A DNA stretch of 64,000 nt, taken from NCBI GenBank assembly GCA_964575185.1, contig CAZNPW010000009.1:9322-73321 (forward strand). Reading direction: 5' to 3'. Each line of letters opens with the position of its first letter. Position 1 is the first letter of the stretch. The notes beneath the pieces were generated by a model that worked only from the letters and a program-made list of their open reading frames with translations, was not told the origin of the DNA and made no database searches. The position numbers and the translations under genes are program-made. Source of the DNA: CAZNPW01 sp964575185 (GTDB taxonomy: Bacteria; Pseudomonadota; Alphaproteobacteria; Rhodobacterales; Rhodobacteraceae). Of the stretch, positions 49,371-57,327 are shown piece by piece.

Positions 49371-50452
49371 GCCCCGACCTCCGCCGCCGCCATGTGGGCC
49401 TGCATCCGGCGGGTGACCTCCGCCGCGGCCTCCATCTGCGGCAGGTGGCCCGCACCGGCAATCGTCCCGGCCCCGGCAGGCGGGCGGATCACGCGATCCT
49501 CCGCCCCCCACAGCGTCAGGACGGGAGCTGTCACCGCCGCCCGCGCGGCCAGCGCCGCATCCGCGCGGTCGGGCCCCAGCGCCCCGGCCGCAATGGCACC
49601 CAGCGCCTCGGCCGCGCCGTCCATCCGCCGCGCGGACAGCGCGCGCTCCACCATGTCGGCCGTCACGGCACCCTCGTCGGCCACCAGCATCGCCAGCGTC
49701 GCCTTCATCGCCCGCCGCCGGTCGGCCGCGACGAAGGCCTGCACGAAGGCCGGGTCGACCTCCGCCCCCACCCCCGCCGGCGCGATCAGCGTGACCGACC
49801 GCACCCGCCCGCCGATCTGCGCCGCGACCAGCAGCGCCAGCATCCCGCCCAGCGAATGCCCCGCCAGATGCAGCGGCCCCGGCGCGAGCGCATCCACCAC
49901 CGGCAGCAGCGCCCCCGCCAGCGCCTCGGGCGTCGCCAGCGCAGGATCGACCTCCGACCCGCCGTGCGAGGGCAGCTCCACCGCATGCACCGCGCGCACC
50001 TCGGCCAGCGGCGCCTGCACGAACATCCACGACGCCGCGTCCGACCCGAAGCCGTGCAGCAGCACCAGGGGCACCCCTCCGTCCCCGGCGCTCACGACGC
50101 GCAGCGGGCCGACCATCCGGTCGGTCAGGCCCCCGTCCGCATCGCCCGAACCGGCGGCGACCTGCACCCCGGCCAGCGCCGCGTCGATCTCGGCCTGCGA
50201 AGTCCCCGCCGGGGCGATCACCGCCACCGCCGCGCCGCAGGGGGCGCTCGATCCCTCGGCCACCAGCACGCGGGCCAGCACCCCCGCCGCCTGCGCCTCG
50301 ACCTCGTTGGTGATCTTGTCGGTCTCGACCTCGAACAGCGCGTCGCCGACCGCGACCGCCTCGCCCTCGCGCTTCAGCCAGGCGACCAGCCGCCCCTCGG
50401 TCATCGTCATGCCCCATTTGGGCATCGTCACGGGATGGATCATGCCCGCCAC
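49367..50452 (-). CDS. acoC: Acetoin dehydrogenase E2-like: lipoyl domain plus alpha/beta hydrolase
   Basis: A 361-residue protein. Residues 5-80 form a lipoyl domain with the lipoylation lysine K46 in EVETDKITNE. Residues about 110-355 form an alpha/beta hydrolase fold with LLHGFGSDAASW, nucleophile elbow LAGHSLGGM, acid in WGAEDRV and His in GAGHLPQ. This unusual E2, with a hydrolase fold instead of the chloramphenicol-acetyltransferase-like core, is typical of acetoin dehydrogenase AcoC. It takes the acyl or aldehyde group made by E1. No E3 (dihydrolipoyl dehydrogenase) gene is nearby. It overlaps E1 beta by 13 bases. Confidence 0.88.
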   Translation of the reverse strand: MAGMIHPVTMPKWGMTMTEGRLVAWLKREGEAVAVGDALFEVETDKITNEVEAQAAGVLARVLVAEGSSAPCGAAVAVIAPAGTSQAEIDAALAGVQVAAGSGDADGGLTDRMVGPLRVVSAGDGGVPLVLLHGFGSDAASWMFVQAPLAEVRAVHAVELPSHGGSEVDPALATPEALAGALLPVVDALAPGPLHLAGHSLGGMLALLVAAQIGGRVRSVTLIAPAGVGAEVDPAFVQAFVAADRRRAMKATLAMLVADEGAVTADMVERALSARRMDGAAEALGAIAAGALGPDRADAALAARAAVTAPVLTLWGAEDRVIRPPAGAGTIAGAGHLPQMEAAAEVTRRMQAHMAAAEVGA

Positions 50453-51453
50453 CCCACGGCCTTGCGCACGGCCTCGGCGATGCGGGCGGCGTCGGGCAGG
50501 TAGGCGTCCTCCAGCACCGGCGCGTAGGGCACCGGCGTGTGCGGCGGCGTCACCTTCAGGACCGGGGCCTTCAGCGCGCCGAACGCCTCCTCGGCCACCA
50601 GCGCCGCGACGTCCGCCGCCATCCCGCAGCGGGGGGAGGCCTCGTCCACGACGATCACCCGCCCCGTGTCTTCCGCGAACTCCAGGATTGTCTCGGCGTC
50701 CAGCGGCGAGGTCGTGCGCGGGTCGATCACCGCGACCTTCACGCCCTCCGAGGCCAGCATGGCCGCCGCCTGCTCGGCCCGCCCGACCATCCGCCCGAAG
50801 GCCACGATCACCGCATCGTCGCCCTCGCGCACCACGCGGGCCTGCCCGAAGGGCACGGCATAGGCGCGGTCGGGCACCTCGCCCGCCTCGTCATACAGCA
50901 TCTTGTGCTCCAGGAAGACCACCGGATCGTCGTCCCGGATCGCCTGGATCAAGAGGCCCTTGGCATCCGCCGGGGTCGCCGGGACCACCACCTTCAGCCC
51001 CGGGATATGGGTGAAGACCGGATACAGCGCCTGGCTGTGCTGGCTCGCCGACCGCGCCCCCGCGCCGAAGGTCGCGCGCAGCACCATCGGCGTCTGCGCC
51101 TTGCCGCCGAACATGTAGCGGAACTTCGCCGCCTGGTTCATCACCTGGTCGAGACAGACGCCGATGAAGTCGACGAACATGATCTCGACCACCGGCCGCA
51201 GCCCCATCAGCGCCGCCCCCGCCGCGGCCCCGACGAAGGCGCTCTCCGTGATCGGCGTGTCCAGCACCCGCTCCGGCCCGAAGCGGCCCAGAAGGCCCTT
51301 CGACACCCCGAAGGCCCCGCCCCAGGCATCGGCCTGCCCGTCGCCGCCGACGCCGCCCGAGATGTCCTCGCCGATCAGCACGACGCGGGGGTCGGCGGCC
51401 ATCTCCTGGCGCAGCGCCTCGTTCAGCGCGGCGCGGAAGGTCTTCTGCGGCAT
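50440..51453 (-). CDS. acoB: 2-oxo acid/acetoin dehydrogenase E1 beta subunit
   Basis: A 337-residue transketolase-like protein. RAALNEALRQEMAADPRVVL, GEDISGGVGG, RVLDTPITESAFVGAAAGAA and GLRPVVEIMFVDF are E1 beta landmarks, and the C-terminal half starts near VPFGQARVVREGDDAVIVAF. It pairs with the alpha subunit to form the thiamine-diphosphate active site. Strongest resemblance is to AcoB of acetoin dehydrogenase, given the AcoC-like partner. The start overlaps the E1 alpha stop by one base. Confidence 0.9.
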   Translation of the reverse strand: MPQKTFRAALNEALRQEMAADPRVVLIGEDISGGVGGDGQADAWGGAFGVSKGLLGRFGPERVLDTPITESAFVGAAAGAALMGLRPVVEIMFVDFIGVCLDQVMNQAAKFRYMFGGKAQTPMVLRATFGAGARSASQHSQALYPVFTHIPGLKVVVPATPADAKGLLIQAIRDDDPVVFLEHKMLYDEAGEVPDRAYAVPFGQARVVREGDDAVIVAFGRMVGRAEQAAAMLASEGVKVAVIDPRTTSPLDAETILEFAEDTGRVIVVDEASPRCGMAADVAALVAEEAFGALKAPVLKVTPPHTPVPYAPVLEDAYLPDAARIAEAVRKAVGWRA

Positions 51454-52430
51454 CAGGCGCGCCCCTCGTAAGCGACGTAGACGTCGGTGGTCAGGCTCGC
51501 CGGGTCGGGCGGGGGCGCGGCGCGGGCGGCCTGCACGGCGGCCTCGACCTCGGCCAGCACCTCGGCCTCCACCGCATCGAGCGCCGCATCCTCCAGAAGC
51601 CCCGCACCCGTCACCATCGCGCGGAACCGGATCAGGCAGTCGCGGTTCGCCCGCTGGTCGGCCTTGGCGGCGTCGCTGCGGTAGCTGTCGGTGTCGCCGT
51701 TGAAATGGCCGAAGAAGCGTTCCGTCTCGACGTGCAGGAGGCTCGGGCCCTGACCCGCCCGCGCCCGCGCCACCGCGGCGACCGTCGCCCGATGCACGTC
51801 GGTGACCGACAGCCCGTCCACCCGCTCCGCCGCCATGCCGTAGCCCTGCGCGCGCTTGACGATGTCGCCCGCGGTCGCGAACCTGGAACTCGTCGCCTCG
51901 CCCCAGCCGTTGTCCTCAACCACGAAGACCACGGGTAGCGTCCAGACCATCGCCAGGTTCAGGCTCTCCGCCGTCGTGCCCTGGTTCACCGCCCCGTCGC
52001 CGGAAAAGCACACCGACACCGCGCCGGTCCTCAAGACCTTCGCCGCTAGCGCCGCGCCGCAGACCAGCGGCGGCCCGCCCCCGACGATCCCGTTCGCCCC
52101 GAGCATGCCGACATGCAGGTCGGCGATGTGCATCGACCCGCCCTTGCCCCGGCAGGTGCCCGTCGCACGCCCCAGGATCTCGGCCATCATGCCCCCCACG
52201 TCGCAGCCCTTGGCGATGGAGTGCCCGTGGCCCCGGTGCGTGCTGGCGATCGTGTCGCCGTCCTGCAGCGCCATGCAGACGCCCACCGCCACCGCCTCCT
52301 GCCCTGCATAGAGGTGCGTCGACCCCGGCACGCGGCCCGCCTGCGCCTCGGCATGGACGGCAAGCTCGAAGGCGCGGATCAGGCGCATCTGGCGCCAGGC
52401 GTGCAGCAGGTCGTCGCGGGACAGTTGCAT
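51453..52430 (-). CDS. acoA: 2-oxo acid/acetoin dehydrogenase E1 alpha subunit
   Basis: A 325-residue thiamine-diphosphate enzyme. MRLIRAFELAVHAEAQAGRV and GSTHLYAGQEAVAVGVCMAL open the fold, STHRGHGHSIAKGCDVGGMM carries catalytic histidines, and GDGAVNQGTTAESLNLAMVW plus VVEDNGWG is the thiamine motif. First gene of the minus-strand operon, with an Lrp regulator divergent. The substrate could be acetoin or a 2-oxo acid derived from an imported amino acid. Which one is open. Confidence 0.9.
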   Translation of the reverse strand: MQLSRDDLLHAWRQMRLIRAFELAVHAEAQAGRVPGSTHLYAGQEAVAVGVCMALQDGDTIASTHRGHGHSIAKGCDVGGMMAEILGRATGTCRGKGGSMHIADLHVGMLGANGIVGGGPPLVCGAALAAKVLRTGAVSVCFSGDGAVNQGTTAESLNLAMVWTLPVVFVVEDNGWGEATSSRFATAGDIVKRAQGYGMAAERVDGLSVTDVHRATVAAVARARAGQGPSLLHVETERFFGHFNGDTDSYRSDAAKADQRANRDCLIRFRAMVTGAGLLEDAALDAVEAEVLAEVEAAVQAARAAPPPDPASLTTDVYVAYEGRA

Positions 52431-52548
52431 GGGGGCCTTCCTTCCGACCCCCCGACCCTAGGCGGCGCGGCCCGGAACCCTTTCGCGCAGTCGCGGGTTC
52501 GGTGGGGAATGTGTGCGGATGGCGCGGTGCTGCGTGGAAAAATCCCCG

Positions 52549-53016
52549 GTGGAACTCGACGGCTTCGATCGCAAGATCCTGCGCGAGGTGCAGAAGAACG
52601 TCCGCATGACCGCGGCCGAACTCGCCGAGGTCGTCGGCCTGTCGCCCTCCGCCTGCCACCGCCGCCTGGCCGCGCTGCGCGAGACCGGCGTGATCGAGGC
52701 CGAGATCGCCGTCATCTCGCCCAAGGCGGTGGGCCGGCGGATCACCATGGTCGTGACCGTGACGCTGGAACGCGAACATTCCGACGTGATCTCGGAGTTC
52801 AAGCGCGCTTGCCGCGACGACGCGAACATCGCGCAATGCTACTACGTCACCGGGCAGGCCGATTTCGTGCTGGTCCTGACCTCGCCCTCGATGGAGGCCT
52901 ACGACGCCTTCGTCGAACGCTTCCTCTTCGCCAACCGCAACGTCCGGCGGTTCGAGACGATGGTGGTGATGCACCGCGTCAAGGTCGGCTTCGACCTGCC
53001 GATCGACGATCCGTGA
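52549..53016 (+). CDS. Lrp/AsnC family regulator, divergent from the acoA operon
   Basis: About 155 residues. VELDGFDRKILREVQKNVRM and VVGLSPSACHRRLAALRETG form the helix-turn-helix, and the RAM domain contains CYYVTGQADFVLVLTSPS. GTG at 52549 gives the usual family start and has GGAAA upstream; starts at 52513, 52519 or 52534 would add residues. Its position opposite the eleven-gene operon suggests it senses an amino acid and controls that operon. Confidence 0.88.
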   Translation: MELDGFDRKILREVQKNVRMTAAELAEVVGLSPSACHRRLAALRETGVIEAEIAVISPKAVGRRITMVVTVTLEREHSDVISEFKRACRDDANIAQCYYVTGQADFVLVLTSPSMEAYDAFVERFLFANRNVRRFETMVVMHRVKVGFDLPIDDP

Positions 53017-53026
53017 TGCGGGCCCC

Positions 53027-53069
53027 GGACCCTTCAAAGGGTCCGGTCCGGTTCCTTCCAAGGAACCGG
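53027..53069. terminator. Two hairpins between convergent genes
   Basis: GGACCCTT/AAGGGTCC (53027-53044) and CCGGTTCCTT/AAGGAACCGG (53048-53069) form two adjacent stem-loops between the Lrp gene and the SDR gene, which end here from opposite sides. There is no long T run, but placement fits a bidirectional terminator. Confidence 0.6.
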
Positions 53070-53071
53070 CG

Positions 53072-53821
53072 TCACCCCACCAGCCAGCCGCCGTCCACCA
53101 CCACCGTCTGCCCCGTGACATAGCCCGCCAGCGGCGAGGCGAGCCAGACGTAGGCCCCCGCCACCTCCTCCGCCGTGCCCATCCGCCCCATCGGGATCCG
53201 CGCCAGCAACCTCTCGCGCGGGTCGGGCAGGCCCATGCCCAGCCGGTCGGACACGAGCTTGTCCATCATCTCGGTCTGGATCTGGCCCGGAGCGACCGCG
53301 TTGACCCTTATGCCCCAGGGCGCGAGGTCGGCGGCCATGCTTTCCATCAGGCCGACCATGCCGAACTTCGACGCCGAATAGGCCGCGTTCTGCGCGCCCC
53401 CCCGCACGCCGAACAGCGACGACGTCAGGATGATCGCGCCCCCCGCCCGCATCCGCCGCGCCGCCGCCCGCGCGGTCAGGAAGGCCCCGCTCAGGTTCAC
53501 CTCCAGCACCGCGCGGAAGCGGTCGGCCGGCATGTCGCCGATGGCGGCCAGATGCAGGATCCCCGCGTTCGGCACGCAGGTGTCGATGTCCCAGCCCTCG
53601 GCCGCCAGCCGGTCGAAGGCGGCTTCGGTCGCGGCCTCGTCGGTCACGTCGAGCGCGATGCCCCGCGCCTCCCCCGTCACCGCGGGCGCTGTCAGGTCCG
53701 CAAGCACCACCCGCGCCCCATGCGCGGCCAGCGCCTGCGCGACCGCCCGCCCGATTCCCCGCGCCGCCCCCGTCACCAGCGCGCATTTTCCCCGCAGCAG
53801 ATCCGTTTTCGTCGCGTTCAT
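53072..53821 (-). CDS. Short-chain dehydrogenase/reductase
   Basis: A 249-residue SDR. Coenzyme motif TGAARGIGRAVAQAL, NAG motif VPNAGILHL, catalytic serine region IILTSSLFG and YSASKFG (the YxxxK motif) are intact, ending VDGGWLVG. An acidic residue after beta-2 (LADL) favours NAD. It is divergent from the M20 hydrolase by 27 bases, so the two starts are closely linked and possibly co-regulated. Substrate unknown. Confidence 0.9.
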   Translation of the reverse strand: MNATKTDLLRGKCALVTGAARGIGRAVAQALAAHGARVVLADLTAPAVTGEARGIALDVTDEAATEAAFDRLAAEGWDIDTCVPNAGILHLAAIGDMPADRFRAVLEVNLSGAFLTARAAARRMRAGGAIILTSSLFGVRGGAQNAAYSASKFGMVGLMESMAADLAPWGIRVNAVAPGQIQTEMMDKLVSDRLGMGLPDPRERLLARIPMGRMGTAEEVAGAYVWLASPLAGYVTGQTVVVDGGWLVG

Positions 53822-53848
53822 CCCGCCCCCCGTGCCCTAAGCAATGCC

Positions 53849-55018
53849 ATGACCCTTGCCCACCCGCCCGGCCCTGCCGAGACCGCCCGCCTGCACGGCC
53901 TGCTGCGCGACCTGCTGCGCGCCGACAGCATCAACCCGCCGGGCGCGACCGAAGCCGCCGCGCGGGTGGCGCTGGCGGCGCTCGACGGCCTCGCCCCGCA
54001 GGTGATCGCCGCCCGATCGGACAAGCCCAACATCGTCGTCGACCTGGCGAACGGCCCCGGCCCGCACGTCCACCTGAACGCGCACCTCGACACCGTCCCG
54101 CCCGGCGACCTCGCGGCCTGGAGCGTGCCGCTGCACGACCTGACCGTGCGCGACGGGCGGCTGCACGGGCTCGGCGCGGGGAACATGAAGGGCGCGGCGG
54201 CGGCGATGATCCTGGCGCTGCGGCGTCTGGCGGCGGTGCGCGACCTCTGGCGCGGGCGCGTGACGCTCAGCCTCGTCGCCGACGAATGCACCTTCGGCCC
54301 GGACGGGGCGGCGCACCTGCTCGACGCCCGGCCCGACCTTGCCGGCGACATGCTGATCTGCGGCGAGGGGCCGGGCGGGATGCAGCTTGCGGTGGCCGAG
54401 AAGGGGCTGATGTGGCTGCGCCTGACCGCCACGGGCCGCGTCGGGCAGGGGATGCTCACCGTGCCCGGCGGCAGCGCGCCCGCGCGGCTCGCCGCCGCGC
54501 TGACGGTGCTCGACGGCTGGGGCGCGCTGCGCGTGGCCCCGCCCCTGCCGAGCCTCGACCACCCCGGCAACGCCGAGGGGATGCGCCTGTCGGCCAACAT
54601 CGGCCGCATCGCGGGCGGCGCGGGCTTCAGCCCCGCCGTCTCGCAGGCCTGCGCGCAGGTGGACCTCCGCCTGCCCCCCGGCCTGGCCATCGCCGACATC
54701 GCCGCGCGGCTCGACGCGCTGGGCCTCGACTGGGACCTGGTCAAGGGCTGGGAGCCGAACTGGTCCGACCCCGCCTGCCCCCCGGCGCAGGCCCTGCGCG
54801 CCACCGCGACCGCGCTGGGCCGCCCGCCGCGCGACGTGACCCGCCTGCCCGCCTCCGACGCCTCCCGCTGGCGCGCGCGCGGCATCCCCGCCGTCTGCTA
54901 CGGCCCGCAGCCCGAGCTCGCCTCGGGCGTGGACGACTACGTCCATGCCGCCGACCTCGGCCTCGCGCTCGCCGTCTATGCCGGGGCGGTCGCGCAACTG
55001 GCTCAGACCGCCGTATAG
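53849..55018 (+). CDS. M20 family metallopeptidase/deacylase
   Basis: A 389-residue M20/ArgE-like hydrolase. Metal-binding blocks: HVHLNAHLDTVPPGD, then GLGAGNMKGAAAAMILALRR, and DECTFGPDGAAHL where the catalytic Glu of the EE pair would be. In the second block the usual Asp (GxxDMKG) is replaced by Asn (AGNMKG), and the EE pair reads DE. So one metal site may be altered. Family members cleave N-acyl or peptide bonds (ArgE, DapE, carboxypeptidase). Its end overlaps the convergent SDR gene by 16 bases. Confidence 0.83.
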   Translation: MTLAHPPGPAETARLHGLLRDLLRADSINPPGATEAAARVALAALDGLAPQVIAARSDKPNIVVDLANGPGPHVHLNAHLDTVPPGDLAAWSVPLHDLTVRDGRLHGLGAGNMKGAAAAMILALRRLAAVRDLWRGRVTLSLVADECTFGPDGAAHLLDARPDLAGDMLICGEGPGGMQLAVAEKGLMWLRLTATGRVGQGMLTVPGGSAPARLAAALTVLDGWGALRVAPPLPSLDHPGNAEGMRLSANIGRIAGGAGFSPAVSQACAQVDLRLPPGLAIADIAARLDALGLDWDLVKGWEPNWSDPACPPAQALRATATALGRPPRDVTRLPASDASRWRARGIPAVCYGPQPELASGVDDYVHAADLGLALAVYAGAVAQLAQTAV

Positions 55019-55737
55019 CCGCCGTCGACCACGATCTCGGCCCCCGTGACATAGGCGGCCGCGGGCGAGGCGAGAAACAGCGCGACTCCCGCCACGTCGG
55101 CGGGCACCCCCTGCCGGCGGGCCGGGATGGCGGCGACCAGCGCCGCCTCGGCGGCGGCAGGGTCCGCCTGCGCCGCCCAGAAGGGCGCGTTGAACGGCGT
55201 GTCGATGAACCCCGGCATGAGCGCGTTCACCCGGATGCCGTCGGGCGACAGCTCGTCGGCGAGGCTGCGCGTCAGGCCCAAAAGGCCGGTCTTGGTCGCA
55301 TGATAGCCGTGCATCCGCGCATGCCCCCGCCGCGCGCCGGTCGAGGATGTCAGGATCACGCTCGCGTTGCCCGACCGCCGCAGGTGCGGGGCGGCGGCCT
55401 GCACCAGCAGGAAGGGCGCGGTCAGGTTGACGGCGAGGCTTTGCGCCCAGTCCGCCGCCGTCCAGTCCTCCAGCGCCGCCTGGTGCAGGACGGCCGCGTT
55501 CACCATCAGCGTGTCGAGCCCGCCGAAGGCCGCCACCGTCGCCGCCACGGCGGCAGCAGGCGCGTCGGGCAGGGCCAGATCGGCGTGGTGGAAGAAGGCC
55601 CCCGTCGCCCCGGCCACCGCCTCGCCCCGCGCCCGGTCGATGTCGACCAGCGCGACCTCGTGGCCGCTGGCGCGGAAGGCGTCGACGCAGGCGCGCCCGA
55701 TCCCCGTCACCCCGCCCGCGACCAGCACCACGCCCAT
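55003..55737 (-). CDS. Short-chain dehydrogenase/reductase (second copy)
   Basis: A 244-residue SDR. The coenzyme motif is AGGVTGIGRACVDAF, the NAG-like motif VNAAVLHQ, the serine in VILTSSTGA and the catalytic YHATKTG. LVDID suggests NAD preference. It differs clearly from the SDR at 53072, so it is not a recent duplicate. The start overlaps the stop of the gamma-glutamyltransferase-like gene by one base, making a two-gene operon. Confidence 0.9.
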   Translation of the reverse strand: MGVVLVAGGVTGIGRACVDAFRASGHEVALVDIDRARGEAVAGATGAFFHHADLALPDAPAAAVAATVAAFGGLDTLMVNAAVLHQAALEDWTAADWAQSLAVNLTAPFLLVQAAAPHLRRSGNASVILTSSTGARRGHARMHGYHATKTGLLGLTRSLADELSPDGIRVNALMPGFIDTPFNAPFWAAQADPAAAEAALVAAIPARRQGVPADVAGVALFLASPAAAYVTGAEIVVDGGYTAV

Positions 55738-57197
55738 CAGGCCACCCCCGCCCAGGTCAGCCGCCGCCAGTCGGCCAGCGCGAAGGGCCGCGCCCCCCGC
55801 ATCCCCGCCGCCGCCACCGCGCCGAACCGCATCTCGCCCGCGGGCAGGTCGGTGACGCGATGGCCCCGCGCCACCAGGTCCCCGCGCGCCGGGTGCCCGG
55901 CCTCGACCAGCAGCCGCCCGTCCTCGCTGCGCCAGCGCGGCGCGGCGACGGCGGCGTCCAGCGCCTGCCCCGCGACCCGCCAGCGCAGCAGGATCTGCAG
56001 CAGCGTCTGCACCTGCCCGTCCGCGCCCGGCGTGGCCAGCCCCGTCACCTCACCATCGTCGAACAGCATCGGCGCGAGCGTGTGGACGGGCCGCGCGCCC
56101 GGCCGGAAGGCGTTCGCCCCGCCGGTGAACCCGCCGATCCGGTTGTTCAGGCAGAACCCGCCCTCGGGCACGAAGACCCCCGACCCGAAATCGTCGAACA
56201 CGCTGACGAGCGAGGCGACCACCTGCCCCGCCGCATCCGCGGCGCAGACCGCGGCGGTGTGCAGATAGGCCCGCGGCCCGCCGCGATGCCCGGCGCGGGC
56301 AGGGTCCACCGCCGGCATCCGCCCCCGCAGCGCCAGCCCCTCCGCCGCATCGGCGCGCAGCGTGAAGGCGGCCTCGGTCAGCTCCACCCCCAGGTGGTCG
56401 AGCGCATCGCCCGCGCTGAACCCGCCCGCGGCGAAGCCATCCGCCGCAAGCGCGAGCAGCACGCCCTGCGACATCGGCGGCTGGACGTGCAGCGTGCCCC
56501 CCGCGAAGCGCAGCGACAGCGCGGGCAGAACCTGCGCGGCCGGGGCTGCAAGATCCTCCGCGGTCATCGCGCCGCCGTGGCGGCGGACGGCCCCCGCGAT
56601 CGCCTCCGCCATGGCCTCGGGAAAGGTCCCGAGGGTGCCGATCGCCTCCAGCACCCCGGCCAGCGCGGGCTGCACCCAGGCCTCGCCCGGCCCCGCCGCC
56701 ATCAGGCCCCAGCCCGCGGCCCCTCCCGCCGCCAGCCGTCCCGCCTGCGCCGCGCGGGCAGCGAGCAACGCGGCATCCGGCACGATCCCCTCGCGCGCCA
56801 TCGCCACCGCCGGGGCCAGCACCTGCGGCAAGGGCAGCCGCCCCGCCATCCGGTGCAGTTCGGCCCAGGCCGCGACTAGGCCCGGCACCGCGACCGACGC
56901 ACCCCCGGTCGCCGCAGGCCCCGTCGCGCCCGCCGGCGCGGGCCCCGCCCCGTTGACCGCGACGGGCGCGCGCCCCGGGCGGTGCAGCAGCACGAAGGCG
57001 TCGCCGCCCAGCCCGCAGGCGTCGGGCGCCACCACCGCCAGCGCCGCCTGGCCCGCGATCACCGCATCGGCCGCCGACCCGCCCCGCGCCAGCACCTCCT
57101 GCCCCGCCGCCACGGCCAGCGGATGCGCCGCCGCGACCGCGCCACGCCGCCCGGCGAGCGCGGGCCGGATGGGAGAGGAGAACGGCGTCAGGTCCAT
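55737..57197 (-). CDS. Gamma-glutamyltransferase family protein with altered nucleophile region
   Basis: A 486-residue Ntn-hydrolase-type protein without a signal peptide. GAVAAAHPLAVAAGQEVLAR and GGSAADAVIAGQAALAVVAP open the family fold, and FGSGVFVPEGGFCLNNRIGG is the conserved C-terminal block. At the self-cleavage site normal enzymes have TTH; here the sequence is LHTAAVCAAD, with one Thr kept and the next two residues Ala. Self-processing or transfer activity may therefore differ, as in YwrD-like members. It likely hydrolyses an amide in the same pathway as the M20 protein and SDRs. Start at 57197 precedes a typical N-terminus. Confidence 0.82.
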   Translation of the reverse strand: MDLTPFSSPIRPALAGRRGAVAAAHPLAVAAGQEVLARGGSAADAVIAGQAALAVVAPDACGLGGDAFVLLHRPGRAPVAVNGAGPAPAGATGPAATGGASVAVPGLVAAWAELHRMAGRLPLPQVLAPAVAMAREGIVPDAALLAARAAQAGRLAAGGAAGWGLMAAGPGEAWVQPALAGVLEAIGTLGTFPEAMAEAIAGAVRRHGGAMTAEDLAAPAAQVLPALSLRFAGGTLHVQPPMSQGVLLALAADGFAAGGFSAGDALDHLGVELTEAAFTLRADAAEGLALRGRMPAVDPARAGHRGGPRAYLHTAAVCAADAAGQVVASLVSVFDDFGSGVFVPEGGFCLNNRIGGFTGGANAFRPGARPVHTLAPMLFDDGEVTGLATPGADGQVQTLLQILLRWRVAGQALDAAVAAPRWRSEDGRLLVEAGHPARGDLVARGHRVTDLPAGEMRFGAVAAAGMRGARPFALADWRRLTWAGVA

Positions 57198-57327
57198 CCC
57201 CGCACCCTGCCGCAGCGCGAGCGCGCGATTTCCGCGGCTTGCGCCGCCGTTGCGCATGAAACCTGCAAAACCCCCTGCGACCCCGGCGACACTTGAGAAC
57301 CCGCGCCCGCGAACATATCACGAACGC

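Noticed and set aside
52474..52499. GGAAC-N17-GGTT upstream of the Lrp gene
   Set aside because: The -10 has a mismatch and the spacing to GTT becomes 18. Not convincing as a stress promoter.
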